From a virus: 43,140 bases of DNA. The translations under genes were made by a program, and so were the position numbers. Each line of letters begins with the position of its first letter. Positions within the stretch are counted from its first letter, which is position 1. The stretch covers positions 1 through 43,140 of the IMG/VR virus record IMGVR_UViG_3300044301_005092; one strand, given 5' to 3'. Positions 32,082-41,688 of this stretch are shown here, piece by piece. The notes under the pieces are model-generated. The model did not search any database. It was given only the letters and a program-made list of their open reading frames with translations, and was not told the DNA's origin.

Positions 32082-35000
32082 TTATATATCATTAGGGTTC
32101 CATCTTGTTCCTGATTTATTTACATCATCCCCTTGTGTACCCGCTGCTATGTAAGCTAAATCGTTATCTTTAAAATATTTTTCAGCCATATCCTTTTGGG
32201 TATCATCTTTAAAATATAAAGATTGATAATTTGGGCCTTCAGAATTAACCCACTTTTTAGGAATACCATTATTTTTTTCACCTTTATAACCCTCAGGTGA
32301 ATCTGAATAAACTCCTGGAGATGTTTCTAATCTTATATCTAAAAAGAAACCAATACTATTTTTTTCATGTATTTCATCCCAATTAAAAAATCTTCTTATC
32401 ATACTCATAGCTTGAAGAGACTCTTTCATTGCTGATTTTGTATATCCTTTTTCTAAATATTTAGAAGGCATTTTACCTTGATCTGGTCCTCTATTGTTAA
32501 TTGCTTCTGGGGTTGCTGTTCCTTTTGGGTTATCCCTTGTTAGTTGATGAGTGTTAAAAGCAAATCCCATACCTATACATCCTTTTAACCAATCTACAGC
32601 ATAAAAACATCTATGGATTAATATATATTTTCTTTTATAACCACCATATCGTATATCTCCGGCTGCTGGTGAAGACAGACCCCCAGTATTTTTCCATGTA
32701 GAATCTTTTTTACCCCAATTATCTGATTCTCTTCCCATTAAAATAAAACATTTACCGTGTTTTTTATTACTACTATGATATCTAGTTCTAACCCAATATC
32801 TTCCAGGTGGAACACAACTTACATCATTTTTATTATTTAACCAAGGCAATTCATTAGTAGCTAAACGAAAGACTGTTGTTTTTTCATCTTCAGCAATAAG
32901 TTCCATTACTCCCAATGTTTGCCTTCCATCATCCATAACCCGTGTTACTCTCATTCTTAATTTAGCATCTTCAACAGATCCTTCTGTTGGGACTTCTGAA
33001 GTTTCTAATTCTTCTTCTTCATATAATTCTTCTACTTTTTCTCTTTCTTTTTCAGTTTCTTTTTTATCTTCTTCTTCTTGTTTTTTTACATCTTCAACAT
33101 CATGAGATGGTACAGAAATTGTTTCTAATTTAGTTGTCCATCCTGTAGGGTCAATTGCATGATTTATTGCTTTTACAATAATATCAACTCCACCTTTTGT
33201 GTATGAAGGAGGGAGTATATTATCATTCATCTTAAATTTTTCATACATTCTTATTCCAGATATTCCATCTAAATCTAATTGTAAGTTAAAAGGTATAAAG
33301 AAAGGAGCTGCTAGTTTCTTTTTATTTTCTGTCATTATTCCTTGCAATAATTGAACATGAGTTGTCATATGATTTACAAAATCTTTTATATAATCATCAG
33401 TCCACTGATAACCATCTCCACCTCTACCATAAACTCTTGATAATAATGCTTTTGTCCCATTTTTAATCTGATTATTGACAGCACCTAAATTTATATTATT
33501 ATCCCAATTTTCAACTAATAATTCTTCATGGGATTTTTCAGGATCATCTGCATCTTTATTTGCTGTGTGGTAATCTAGTTTATCGGGAAGCATTCTATCT
33601 TCTAATCCTTTATTATACATTGAAAAAGAAGTAGCATTACCATTTAGTTGATTACCAGAAGCTTGGGCACCAATAGCTATCATAGATGCAAATTCATCAC
33701 TTAATTCAGCATTTAAATTTACTGCTTTAACAAAACTTCCTTCTACTCCAGGTTTTAACCCAAAAGTATTTATTTTGCAAATTTCATCTCCTAATTTTCC
33801 AATATTAGTTTTATATGTAGGGGGTATATCATCATATATTTTAATTTTACCTGTACCTTCATCATACATCATTGTAAAACTATTTATACTCCCCATTGCT
33901 TCTGAAATTCCATCTAATATTTCTTGAATAAAATCAAATATAGATATAGAACCATCATCATTTCTATCCATATTAGTTAATTTTTCAGATATATAATTTA
34001 AATTAACCATTACATTTGCCATTCTTCCTAAATATGGTTCTGAGCTAATAAGAAAATTTGTTTTACTAAGGAATGTTTTTTGAATAGTATAACCATCTGA
34101 AAATGGATACTTAACTTTACCCATTCCTCCTATATTCATAGCTTTCCAATCTACCATACAAACATTAGGATCTGCTGATAAATTATTAGGAATATAAAGC
34201 ATATAATTTCTATCTCTTCTCATTAATTTATTTTTACCTCTTCCTTTTCTACTACCTTCTTTGGTATTTCCTCCTACTTTTTTAGGTATTCCATCTTCTT
34301 CATCATCTTTTGAGGCACAATGCATTCCCTCATATTTAAAGTCAAATGCTATTAAAGGTACTTTTCCTTTTGATGTAGTAGTAAACGCACCACATTTACC
34401 TTCTATAAAAGCTAATAAAGCTCCTAATTTCATAAAATATTGAAATCCTGATATCTTTCCTGCTTCTGTTACATTATTAACTCCATTATTAGGATGAGTG
34501 CATGATACTATTCCTGCCCCATTAGGTACCCTAAGTTTTGTACCTTTAGGATTTCCATCATAGTAACAATCATTAAGATATAAATCCCAAGATGATGACC
34601 ATGCATAACCCTCCGAATCTTTTCCATCTTTAGCTTCTTTAATAGCATGTTTATGTAATGATGCTGCTAAATCATAAATATATTTATTAAGAAATGTTAA
34701 ATTTTTAGAGGTCATTAAGGGTGTTGCAGGATTTTCTTTATCCTCTTCTTGTTCATTTTCTTCAGTTGGAGCAGCTACATTCATCTTTAAACCTTGAATT
34801 ACACTACCCATTCCAATCATTTCCATTATAATATCATAACTTCCATCAGGGTTAAATGTCCAACTAAATTTAGATACTTTTCCATATACAGCATCATAAT
34901 TACCATACATTAATTTTCTACTTGCTTCAATTTTAGCTCCTATAGCATATTGACCATATTGTCCTGATGTTGTTTTGGGGTTAAATAAATAATTAAAAGC

Positions 35001-35648
35001 TTTAGTGTTAATCATATCTTTTGTTTCAAATCCCCCATCATTATTTAAATAAGATGACCATCCCCATTCTAACAAAGATGTATAACCAGGTCTTAAAAAT
35101 AATATATCAATTATTGAAAATTGTAAAGTTGAATAACATTTTATATTTACTGTTGTTTTTGTTAAAGCACCATCACTAAAATAATCTATAGAAGCATTAG
35201 TAATGCCTGGTGGAGGTACATAACCTCTTTCTTTTATTCCTCCCCAACCATAAGTTCCATTAAATATATTATTTCCCTGAACTAGCCCACCAGCAGGTTT
35301 TTGCCAAGTATTTTTTTCAAATGTTTCTGAAGGACTTCCAGGAACAGGATCACCTTTTTTAAAATATTGTAAAGGAGTTCCTTGAAGAACAAAATTTCTT
35401 GCTAAACTAGAACCTGCAAAATCAGATTTTAATGTTTCTTCAGGTAGTATTGCTCTTAACTTATTATACGCTGTTCCTTTTCTTGTTCCTACTAAATCCA
35501 CAGCACTAGCTAATCGAATCCATGGAGCTTTAGTTGTTCTATATTTTAAATCAGCTTGTGTAGGTTGTATTTTAGATAAAGATTTTTGTCTTGCTTGAAT
35601 CTGTTTTGTTACATACTCACTAAAAGCTTCTCCTATTATATTACTCAT
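32082..35648 (-). CDS. Large baseplate protein with DUF5675-like domain
   Basis: A 1188-aa virion protein. The first 840 residues form an extended structural part with many short motifs (for example G-Y-T-S-L-L-E-W-G-W-S, seen in phage hub proteins). A Glu/Lys-rich linker follows (about 850-890). Then about 895-1030 resembles DUF5675: C-V-P-P-G-R-Y-W-V, R-K-Y-I-L-I-H-R and W-L-K-G-C-I-G-M-G, with conserved His and Cys that could serve peptidoglycan cleavage. A hub carrying a wall-degrading domain would parallel T4 gp5. It precedes the HiPIP-like gene and follows the gp53-like gene by 9 nt. Confidence 0.75.
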   Translation of the reverse strand: MSNIIGEAFSEYVTKQIQARQKSLSKIQPTQADLKYRTTKAPWIRLASAVDLVGTRKGTAYNKLRAILPEETLKSDFAGSSLARNFVLQGTPLQYFKKGDPVPGSPSETFEKNTWQKPAGGLVQGNNIFNGTYGWGGIKERGYVPPPGITNASIDYFSDGALTKTTVNIKCYSTLQFSIIDILFLRPGYTSLLEWGWSSYLNNDGGFETKDMINTKAFNYLFNPKTTSGQYGQYAIGAKIEASRKLMYGNYDAVYGKVSKFSWTFNPDGSYDIIMEMIGMGSVIQGLKMNVAAPTEENEQEEDKENPATPLMTSKNLTFLNKYIYDLAASLHKHAIKEAKDGKDSEGYAWSSSWDLYLNDCYYDGNPKGTKLRVPNGAGIVSCTHPNNGVNNVTEAGKISGFQYFMKLGALLAFIEGKCGAFTTTSKGKVPLIAFDFKYEGMHCASKDDEEDGIPKKVGGNTKEGSRKGRGKNKLMRRDRNYMLYIPNNLSADPNVCMVDWKAMNIGGMGKVKYPFSDGYTIQKTFLSKTNFLISSEPYLGRMANVMVNLNYISEKLTNMDRNDDGSISIFDFIQEILDGISEAMGSINSFTMMYDEGTGKIKIYDDIPPTYKTNIGKLGDEICKINTFGLKPGVEGSFVKAVNLNAELSDEFASMIAIGAQASGNQLNGNATSFSMYNKGLEDRMLPDKLDYHTANKDADDPEKSHEELLVENWDNNINLGAVNNQIKNGTKALLSRVYGRGGDGYQWTDDYIKDFVNHMTTHVQLLQGIMTENKKKLAAPFFIPFNLQLDLDGISGIRMYEKFKMNDNILPPSYTKGGVDIIVKAINHAIDPTGWTTKLETISVPSHDVEDVKKQEEEDKKETEKEREKVEELYEEEELETSEVPTEGSVEDAKLRMRVTRVMDDGRQTLGVMELIAEDEKTTVFRLATNELPWLNNKNDVSCVPPGRYWVRTRYHSSNKKHGKCFILMGRESDNWGKKDSTWKNTGGLSSPAAGDIRYGGYKRKYILIHRCFYAVDWLKGCIGMGFAFNTHQLTRDNPKGTATPEAINNRGPDQGKMPSKYLEKGYTKSAMKESLQAMSMIRRFFNWDEIHEKNSIGFFLDIRLETSPGVYSDSPEGYKGEKNNGIPKKWVNSEGPNYQSLYFKDDTQKDMAEKYFKDNDLAYIAAGTQGDDVNKSGTRWNPNDI

Positions 35649-35657
35649 AACTTTATT

Positions 35658-35993
35658 TTATATTATTTGATTTAATTCATTGTATGAATCTTTTATATCT
35701 GTAATGTCTTGGGGTAATCTAAGTTGAGCCCCTACAGGTGGAAAATATGAACCAAAATTTAATTTATTTGGATTAGCTGCTACAATTATCCAATACAATT
35801 TAATGTCATTATAAAATTGATGAGCTAAATTATCAAGTCGATCTCCCCATTCTGTTATTATATACACATCAGTATCTTTTTTTTGAATTTCAGGATATTT
35901 AACTACAGGAAGATAATTAGTTCCTTTATTTCTAAACTGATCTGTTAGAGTTGTTAAAGGAGTTAAATCTGAATATCTACTATTTGTTGGCAT
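35658..35993 (-). CDS. Baseplate wedge protein, gp53/LysM-like
   Basis: A 111-aa protein with a LysM-type core, as in the T4 baseplate wedge protein gp53 and the tail proteins gpX: V-Y-I-I-T-E-W-G-D-R-L-D-N-L-A, then Y-W-I-I-V-A-A-N-P and a final Q-L-R-L-P strand. It would link wedge or hub parts in the baseplate. Lies between two large tail proteins, 11 nt after the 640-aa gene. Confidence 0.8.
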   Translation of the reverse strand: MPTNSRYSDLTPLTTLTDQFRNKGTNYLPVVKYPEIQKKDTDVYIITEWGDRLDNLAHQFYNDIKLYWIIVAANPNKLNFGSYFPPVGAQLRLPQDITDIKDSYNELNQII

Positions 35994-36004
35994 ATTATTT
36001 TATT

Positions 36005-37927
36005 TTAATCAATTGGTGGTATGTCCTCCCATTCTTCTTCAAATTCTCCATCATCCCAATCATTAAAGTCATCCCACTCTTCTTCTTCTGGTGTTACAGG
36101 TTCTACTGGGTTATTATCTACTATTTCTTCTTCATTTAAATCATCTTCAGCAAACTCTTGTTGAGCTGCATATTGTTTATAACTTCCAAATTTAGCATAT
36201 AATGAATCTTTTAATCCACCATCTCCACTTTGTAAGCTAATAAATCTTGCTGATGGTTTTTGGAAGTTTTTATTTCTTTCTACTAAGAATTCATGAACTG
36301 GGGTAAATTGCATTTTTACTACTATACCATGAGGAAGTTCTGCTACAGATGAGTCTTTATTTCCATCAGCATCTATAGCTATTTCCCACCCACTCTCCAT
36401 ACTAATGTTATATGATAAATTTTGTATAATACCAGGAACTTCATATAAATAACCTCCAACTGTTATTCTATGCATATTACCTTTCATAAATCCATTATCT
36501 CCATAATCTGGTGCTAAAGTTGAAGCTAAATAATTTAATTTTCTATACATTGGAACTAATTCTGCTTTTGAAGTTGCATGCACTGTAAATCCGATATCCA
36601 TTGTTCTTTCAAATGCACTATAATTATACAATTGCTCTGCTCTACCAACATAAGTTATAGGATTCCACGTAGCTGTGTAATTATCTGAAAAATCATCTAA
36701 ATACGCTCTAAAATGCATATAAACCGCATTTTTCCCCGTTGTATCTGTTTCATCATTAAATATAGCAGCTATTCTAAATTGTACTAAATCATTAACTGCT
36801 TTTGTATTATCAACAGCAGAACCTGTATACATGGGTTGTGCTGTTATTTTATCTAAGGCGTTCATCAAAGAAGCTGTATAACCATAATCATATACATTCT
36901 TTGTTAATCCATAAGTTATATTATTTTTACTTCCTGGATCCCCTAAATTTGTACGAACATGTCTGTTTTTAGTTCTATAACCTGGGGATTTTGATATTAC
37001 TTGATCGTTAGTAACAACTACATCATCTGTTGCATCTCCATGTTCATATTTATCTAAATTACGTTGTTTTAATATATTTTTTCTAAAATCTGTAGGAAAA
37101 TCATGACCACTTATTCCTCTTTTCCAAAAATAAGTAGCATGCCAATTCAAAACATATTGATCCATTAAGTTTTTAGGTATAACCCCATGACCCATTGTAG
37201 ACCTAATGGCATTAAAATAATCATTGTATCTAAAAATTTTAGTATTTCCAATTCCTAAAATAGCACCAGGACCTCCTGAATATTTAAATAATAATTGACT
37301 AGCTAAATCAACACCATATTTAATTCTATATATTCCTTCAGAAGCACCATCAGATACTGGGAAGCCTTTTCTACCGTTCCAATATTCTTTATTTGTTACT
37401 CCTAATCCTCTACCATTATATGAATTTAATTGTAATCTAGTTAATCTATTCCATGCTTTTTGTTCATTTATAGGATTAATAACTTGTGAATATTCTTTTA
37501 ATGCTATTTTTTTTATTAATCCTGTAGGGTCTAATCCTTTTTCATTTAAATGTATGCCTGCCCATCCTGTTCCTGCTTGCATTAAAGTACTTAGAGGTGT
37601 ATAAACTCCTTGATTTATAAGACCTCCTACAGTTCCAGCACCCCAAGATGTTTGTGTTTGTACTGATGTTCTAGATAATACATTTTGCTTGACAGCAAAA
37701 AGTATTCCTCTCATTGTTCCAAAAAATTTAGCTAATCTTTTTACGTCAGTAAAAGCTGATACAGGTGCTAAAAAACCATTTCTTAATATAAAATCAGGAC
37801 CTGACTTTACTGGTCTTTGATTTGGGATTTCTTTTCTTATAAAAGGTTCTTTACTACTACCTCCATAAGGCATATCTCTTCCAAATCCTAATCCTTTTAA
37901 ATTTGTTTGAAAATCTATTAAAGGCAT
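36005..37927 (-). CDS. Large tail/baseplate protein of unknown role
   Basis: A 640-aa virion-type protein. No membrane segments or signal peptide. The sequence is rich in Asn, Gly and Tyr with motifs such as V-G-R-A-E-Q-L-Y-N-Y and S-M-E-S-G-W-E-I-A, and it ends in an acidic tail (about 585-640, mostly Glu/Asp/Trp). Located between tape measure and baseplate genes, so it is most likely a baseplate or tail-tip component. No T4 counterpart assigned. Confidence 0.68.
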   Translation of the reverse strand: MPLIDFQTNLKGLGFGRDMPYGGSSKEPFIRKEIPNQRPVKSGPDFILRNGFLAPVSAFTDVKRLAKFFGTMRGILFAVKQNVLSRTSVQTQTSWGAGTVGGLINQGVYTPLSTLMQAGTGWAGIHLNEKGLDPTGLIKKIALKEYSQVINPINEQKAWNRLTRLQLNSYNGRGLGVTNKEYWNGRKGFPVSDGASEGIYRIKYGVDLASQLLFKYSGGPGAILGIGNTKIFRYNDYFNAIRSTMGHGVIPKNLMDQYVLNWHATYFWKRGISGHDFPTDFRKNILKQRNLDKYEHGDATDDVVVTNDQVISKSPGYRTKNRHVRTNLGDPGSKNNITYGLTKNVYDYGYTASLMNALDKITAQPMYTGSAVDNTKAVNDLVQFRIAAIFNDETDTTGKNAVYMHFRAYLDDFSDNYTATWNPITYVGRAEQLYNYSAFERTMDIGFTVHATSKAELVPMYRKLNYLASTLAPDYGDNGFMKGNMHRITVGGYLYEVPGIIQNLSYNISMESGWEIAIDADGNKDSSVAELPHGIVVKMQFTPVHEFLVERNKNFQKPSARFISLQSGDGGLKDSLYAKFGSYKQYAAQQEFAEDDLNEEEIVDNNPVEPVTPEEEEWDDFNDWDDGEFEEEWEDIPPID

Positions 37928-37938
37928 ACGCTAAAATT

Positions 37939-38406
37939 TTATAAAGGTTGATTATTAGCTATCCAATCAGTCCAAGGCATTGGAGGTGTTAAATCATCTA
38001 ATCTAGATGCTCCTCCTTCATATTGTCCTGATATAGGTGTTGCAAACGTTACTCCCCCAATATAACTACCTTCCGTAGGTGAAATCATACCAAGATTTGA
38101 TGTTGTTGAATCATTTAACATCATATCTTCTAATCTAGAAACAGGACTAGCTGCTTCTACTTCTACATGTTCTGTATATGGTAAGGGTGTTCCCGTAAAT
38201 TTTATTTGTCCATTCCAATTACCATGATTACTTATCTCAATCGAATCTAAATTAAGATCTGTTGGCATTGCTGGTAATCCACCTTGATTTACATAAAGCA
38301 TTTCTAGAATAGGTAAAGCTATTCCTACAGGTTCTAATAAAGTACTATATTGAGAACCATCACCTTCTAGTATTTGATATAATGTTCCAAATTGTGGGTC
38401 TGGCAT
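37939..38406 (-). CDS. Small virion-type protein of unknown function
   Basis: A 155-aa soluble protein, Pro/Gly/Leu-rich, beginning M-P-D-P-Q-F-G-T-L-Y-Q-I-L-E-G-D-G-S. Similar in composition and opening pattern (L-x-x-D-G-S) to the next gene, suggesting related or interacting parts of the tail. It is 12 nt from each neighbour. No family recognised. Confidence 0.62.
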   Translation of the reverse strand: MPDPQFGTLYQILEGDGSQYSTLLEPVGIALPILEMLYVNQGGLPAMPTDLNLDSIEISNHGNWNGQIKFTGTPLPYTEHVEVEAASPVSRLEDMMLNDSTTSNLGMISPTEGSYIGGVTFATPISGQYEGGASRLDDLTPPMPWTDWIANNQPL

Positions 38407-38418
38407 AATATATTAATT

Positions 38419-38778
38419 TTATTGTTCTCCTAAATCAAAAGTACCTAATTCTTCAGTATTATCAAATGAAAGACCCGATATAAATGTGCCTGGTGTGTAA
38501 GATAAACCTGTTATACCTTCTACATTTGAGGGTGCTGTGTTAGGGCCTTGCATTAACGATAAAGTTAAAGGTAAAAAACCCATTGCTCCATTAGGACTTA
38601 CACTAGTATTATCCATATCTAAAAATGATGGTTCAGGCATTCCTAATACTTCAGGTTCACCTGTAATAGAATATGTATCATGTAATTTTGATCCTTCAAA
38701 ATTTGGAATGTCTGGTTCATTTCCATTAAATGACAATCCAGATCCATCTGTTTGTAATTTTTGTAATAATGTTGACAT
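38419..38778 (-). CDS. Small virion-type protein of unknown function
   Basis: A 119-aa protein opening M-S-T-L-L-Q-K-L-Q-T-D-G-S-G-L-S, rich in Gly, Ser, Pro and Leu with few charged residues, typical of small structural proteins. It is the first gene after the tape measure and is preceded by a TATAAATA/TATTTATA sequence at 38800-38807. No family recognised. Confidence 0.62.
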   Translation of the reverse strand: MSTLLQKLQTDGSGLSFNGNEPDIPNFEGSKLHDTYSITGEPEVLGMPEPSFLDMDNTSVSPNGAMGFLPLTLSLMQGPNTAPSNVEGITGLSYTPGTFISGLSFDNTEELGTFDLGEQ

Positions 38779-38799
38779 AATTTTATTTTTTATTTTATT

Positions 38800-38807
38800 T
38801 ATAAATA
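38800..38807 (-). promoter_or_regulatory. Possible late promoter motif
   Basis: On the minus strand AATATTTATAAATAAAAT, with TATTTATA at 38807-38800 and an overlapping T4-late-like TATAAATA. It lies 22 nt upstream of the 119-aa virion gene. Similar A/T motifs precede the tape measure, chaperone and tail tube genes; chance is possible in such A/T-rich DNA. Confidence 0.35.
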
Positions 38808-38810
38808 TTG

Positions 38811-41342
38811 TTACATTCTAGAAGTTACTAAAGATAGCATTTTTCCCACTTTACTTCCATTCATACTAATGCTTGTATCTTTTCCAGCTATCTTTTTTAA
38901 TAATCCTATTATTGCCGCCATAAATTTTGGGTCTCCCCCAAATCCCATTTCTCCTGCTTTACTTAATGGTATAACAGCTTCAGGTTCTCCTCCTTCACCA
39001 ATTAAGGCTGTTGTAGGTGTATCAACTATACCACCCTCAGCTAATCCAACCATTCCTGCTAAATCAACACTTGGAATTAATCCAATTCCCCATCCTAAAG
39101 GATCTAAGAAGAAATTAATTCCTTCAATTAACCAGTTTATACCTGTTATAATACCATTTATAACTGCATTAAAAGGTGCTATCATATATCCTAAAATACC
39201 TTCTCCAATCATTTGTAATCCTTCTAATATATCACCATTTAAAATTTTTCCAACTCCTTTAAACATTTTTCCAATAGATTCTACTACTGGTAGTATATAA
39301 TTTAAGACATTATTTAAAACAAATTCTAATGGTCGTTTAATAGCCCACCCAATAATTTCACCAATAGTTCCAAATACGTCTGCTGTGCCTTCTGCTGTTC
39401 CAAATATTTCATTAAAAGTATCACTTATTGATTGAAATACTTGATTCCAAGCATCTATTATTTCTCCTATTACTGCAAATATGGGTCTCATAATACCTGA
39501 TAAAACTTGTCCAACAGCATCAAAAATTGGTTGCATTTCTCTTATCATAGGCATTATAGTTTCTCCCAATAAATTAGCTATATATTCAAAAGCTGGCATT
39601 AAAGGTTCTACCATAGCTACAAATAATGACTGCATTTGCTCTGTTATAGCTGCCATTCTATCTTGTATACTTGCTGATTCTAATTGATTTGCTAATGCTT
39701 CATCCCCCAATTCTTTTGCTGCTGCTTCAGCTGATAGTCCCTCTGCTCTTAAAGCATTATATTTTGCTTGAGCTTGAGACATTGTAGTAATTGCCTCACC
39801 ATTTTCATCTGTGTGTCCCTTAAAAGCTTCTGCTAATGCTTCTGCTTGTTCTTGAGCATACAACATTTCTGACATTTCTTCACGTGACATACCTAATGAT
39901 GCTGCTAATGCTTGTTGTTGAATAACATTCATTTCACCAAATTCAGCAGCTGTCCCTATTTCTTTTCTTATTTCTTCTGCTAATTTTCCTATCTTTCCTT
40001 CTAAAGCATATTGTCTTGCTTTTTCTAAATTAAGTTGTTTTCCTGTTAATAACTCAGCTTTCATTTCTGCTTCTATAGATGATTGAAAATCAAGTAAATT
40101 TCCTCCTATACTTTCTAATTGTTGTTGAGAAGCTCCTAACATTTTTTGTTGAAATACCATATTAGCCATTGATTGGCCTTGGGCTTTCATAGTTAATAAA
40201 GTAGCTTTTGATGAACTTGCTATTCCTTCTTGGACTTCTTTAAAACTTAAATTTAATCCTGTTTGATGGTTTAACTCCATTGTTTGGAGAGAAATATCAT
40301 TAAGTAGAGATTTTTGAGATTTACCCGTTATAATCATTTGTTGAGCAAAAAACTTTTGAGCATCAGCACTAAGACCTGAGTATTTTGCTATTTCAGCAGT
40401 TTCTCCTGCCATTTGTGATGTAAAGTTAACTGATGTTCCTAAAAGTGAATTAAGGGATGTTTGTCCCTTTATAAAGTCTTTTTGAGTTACTAAAACATTA
40501 CCATATTCTACTGCTTGTAGTCTTGCTTGTTTAGCAACTTCTCTACCTTCTGCTGCTGATATACCAAAGTTTTTAGCTATTTCTGCTCCTGCTCCATCAA
40601 GGAATTTAAATGCTTCTACTAATTTTTGAACTAAAGCCAGTATCGCTCCTACCCAACCAAATGATTTAAGTAGGTTTTTACCTAATCCTTTAGCAAAGTG
40701 AGACATAGACTTAAATTTACTAACACCTCCACCTGCGCCTTTTACCATATCTTGGGTACTTTTTAACGCATCTTTCATACCCATTCTATCTGCTAATTTC
40801 CCACCACCCATTTTTCTAAAAATACCATCAACTGCACCTGCGGCATCACCTAACAACCCTGTTGATTGTTCTAGCATTTTTTCATTCTTTGCAGCTTTAC
40901 CTATAGAAGCTGTTATCTGGCCAAATAATCCATCAGTTTTACCTAAAATACCTGTTATATTTTCTAATGTAATTAATTCTTTTTGGGAAGCTTTTCCCAT
41001 ATCTGCTTTTGAAGAAAGTAATCTTTGAGATTCTATTAAATTTTTCTTTTCAGCTTGTGCTTTTTGAAGAAGTGTCTTTAGATCTTTAGAACTAGTTTGA
41101 GAAATATCATCTGTAGCATCTTTAACTTTTCCTAAAATTCCAGATAAATTAGTTACTGCTTTTTTTGCTAAACTATATCCCTGAGCTTGACCTGTTATTT
41201 CATCTGTTATAGACTGTAGGCCACTAAACATATCGTCAACATCAGATTTTGTTGAACCAAATGTTCCTTGGAGTTGTTTTGCGGCTTTTGCCGCTCTCTC
41301 CATATTATCTGCGTATTGTTTTGCTTTTTTAGGATCTAACAT
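38811..41342 (-). CDS. Tail tape measure protein
   Basis: An 843-aa protein that sets tail length and is ejected with DNA. The first 200 residues are coiled-coil-like, rich in Lys/Ala/Gln; about 225-245 and about 640-765 hold hydrophobic membrane-like segments; near the C-terminus is A-L-I-G-E-G-G-E-P-E-A-V-I-P-L-S, a pattern common at the end of tape measure proteins. Position immediately after the frameshifted tail chaperone is the classical one. Length of 843 residues would suit a tail of roughly 120 nm by the usual 0.15 nm per residue rule, which is inference. Confidence 0.88.
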   Translation of the reverse strand: MLDPKKAKQYADNMERAAKAAKQLQGTFGSTKSDVDDMFSGLQSITDEITGQAQGYSLAKKAVTNLSGILGKVKDATDDISQTSSKDLKTLLQKAQAEKKNLIESQRLLSSKADMGKASQKELITLENITGILGKTDGLFGQITASIGKAAKNEKMLEQSTGLLGDAAGAVDGIFRKMGGGKLADRMGMKDALKSTQDMVKGAGGGVSKFKSMSHFAKGLGKNLLKSFGWVGAILALVQKLVEAFKFLDGAGAEIAKNFGISAAEGREVAKQARLQAVEYGNVLVTQKDFIKGQTSLNSLLGTSVNFTSQMAGETAEIAKYSGLSADAQKFFAQQMIITGKSQKSLLNDISLQTMELNHQTGLNLSFKEVQEGIASSSKATLLTMKAQGQSMANMVFQQKMLGASQQQLESIGGNLLDFQSSIEAEMKAELLTGKQLNLEKARQYALEGKIGKLAEEIRKEIGTAAEFGEMNVIQQQALAASLGMSREEMSEMLYAQEQAEALAEAFKGHTDENGEAITTMSQAQAKYNALRAEGLSAEAAAKELGDEALANQLESASIQDRMAAITEQMQSLFVAMVEPLMPAFEYIANLLGETIMPMIREMQPIFDAVGQVLSGIMRPIFAVIGEIIDAWNQVFQSISDTFNEIFGTAEGTADVFGTIGEIIGWAIKRPLEFVLNNVLNYILPVVESIGKMFKGVGKILNGDILEGLQMIGEGILGYMIAPFNAVINGIITGINWLIEGINFFLDPLGWGIGLIPSVDLAGMVGLAEGGIVDTPTTALIGEGGEPEAVIPLSKAGEMGFGGDPKFMAAIIGLLKKIAGKDTSISMNGSKVGKMLSLVTSRM

Positions 41343-41355
41343 TTAATGTTTTGGT

Positions 41356-41363
41356 TATAAATA
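41356..41363 (-). promoter_or_regulatory. Possible late promoter motif upstream of tape measure
   Basis: Minus-strand AATATTTATAACC, containing TATTTATA (41363-41356), 14 nt from the tape measure ATG. Same core as at 38800, 42444 and 43034. Weak evidence on its own. Confidence 0.3.
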
Positions 41364-41370
41364 TTAAATA

Positions 41371-41688
41371 TTAACGTTTTTTCATCGAAGATTTAGATAC
41401 ATAATGTGGTCTTTTTGGCATTTTCTTTTTATCTGCCATATTAGCCAAGTCTATATTAGTAGTACTTTTATTTCTACCTTTTCCTTTTGACTTATTACCT
41501 GCATTTTTGTAAGCTTCTGCTTCTTCTTCTTTAGCATCTCTTATCCGAGTATATGTTAATTTTCTTAACCATATAGGCATTGAATATACATCATACCAAG
41601 TAAATCCACCACCTCCATGGTAAACTATATCGTGGATAGATTCAAATAATTGTTTTCGATACTGCCCAACTAAATGTCGGGCCAGAAA
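41371..41688 (-). CDS. -1 frame extension of the tail assembly chaperone (frameshift product)
   Basis: In the -1 frame after the slippery site at 41694-41688 an open frame of 105 codons runs to 41371. It reads F-L-A-R-H-L-V-G-Q-Y-R-K-Q-L-F-E-S-I-H and then H-G-G-G-G-F-T-W-Y, and M-P-I-W-L-R-K, with a Lys-rich C-terminus. There is no ATG in the part before residue 37, although the sequence there is clearly protein-like, so translation most likely enters by frameshift from the 246-aa gene, giving a 346-aa fusion. The arrangement matches the gpG/gpGT pair of lambda. A separate 69-aa product from the internal ATG at 41580 is the alternative. Confidence 0.75.
   Translation of the reverse strand, partial: FLARHLVGQYRKQLFESIHDIVYHGGGGFTWYDVYSMPIWLRKLTYTRIRDAKEEEAEAYKNAGNKSKGKGRNKSTTNIDLANMADKKKMPKRPHYVSKSSMKKR

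Noticed and set aside
38869-39300. Plus-strand open frames such as this one inside the tape measure gene
   Set aside because: They lie antisense to long, well-supported minus-strand genes and have low-complexity composition; same for the plus-strand frames at 728, 2622, 6117, 24176 and others.
41371-41580. Independent 69-aa gene starting at 41580
   Set aside because: The same frame is open and protein-like for 36 codons upstream of that ATG, up to a canonical slippery site, so a frameshift extension explains it better.
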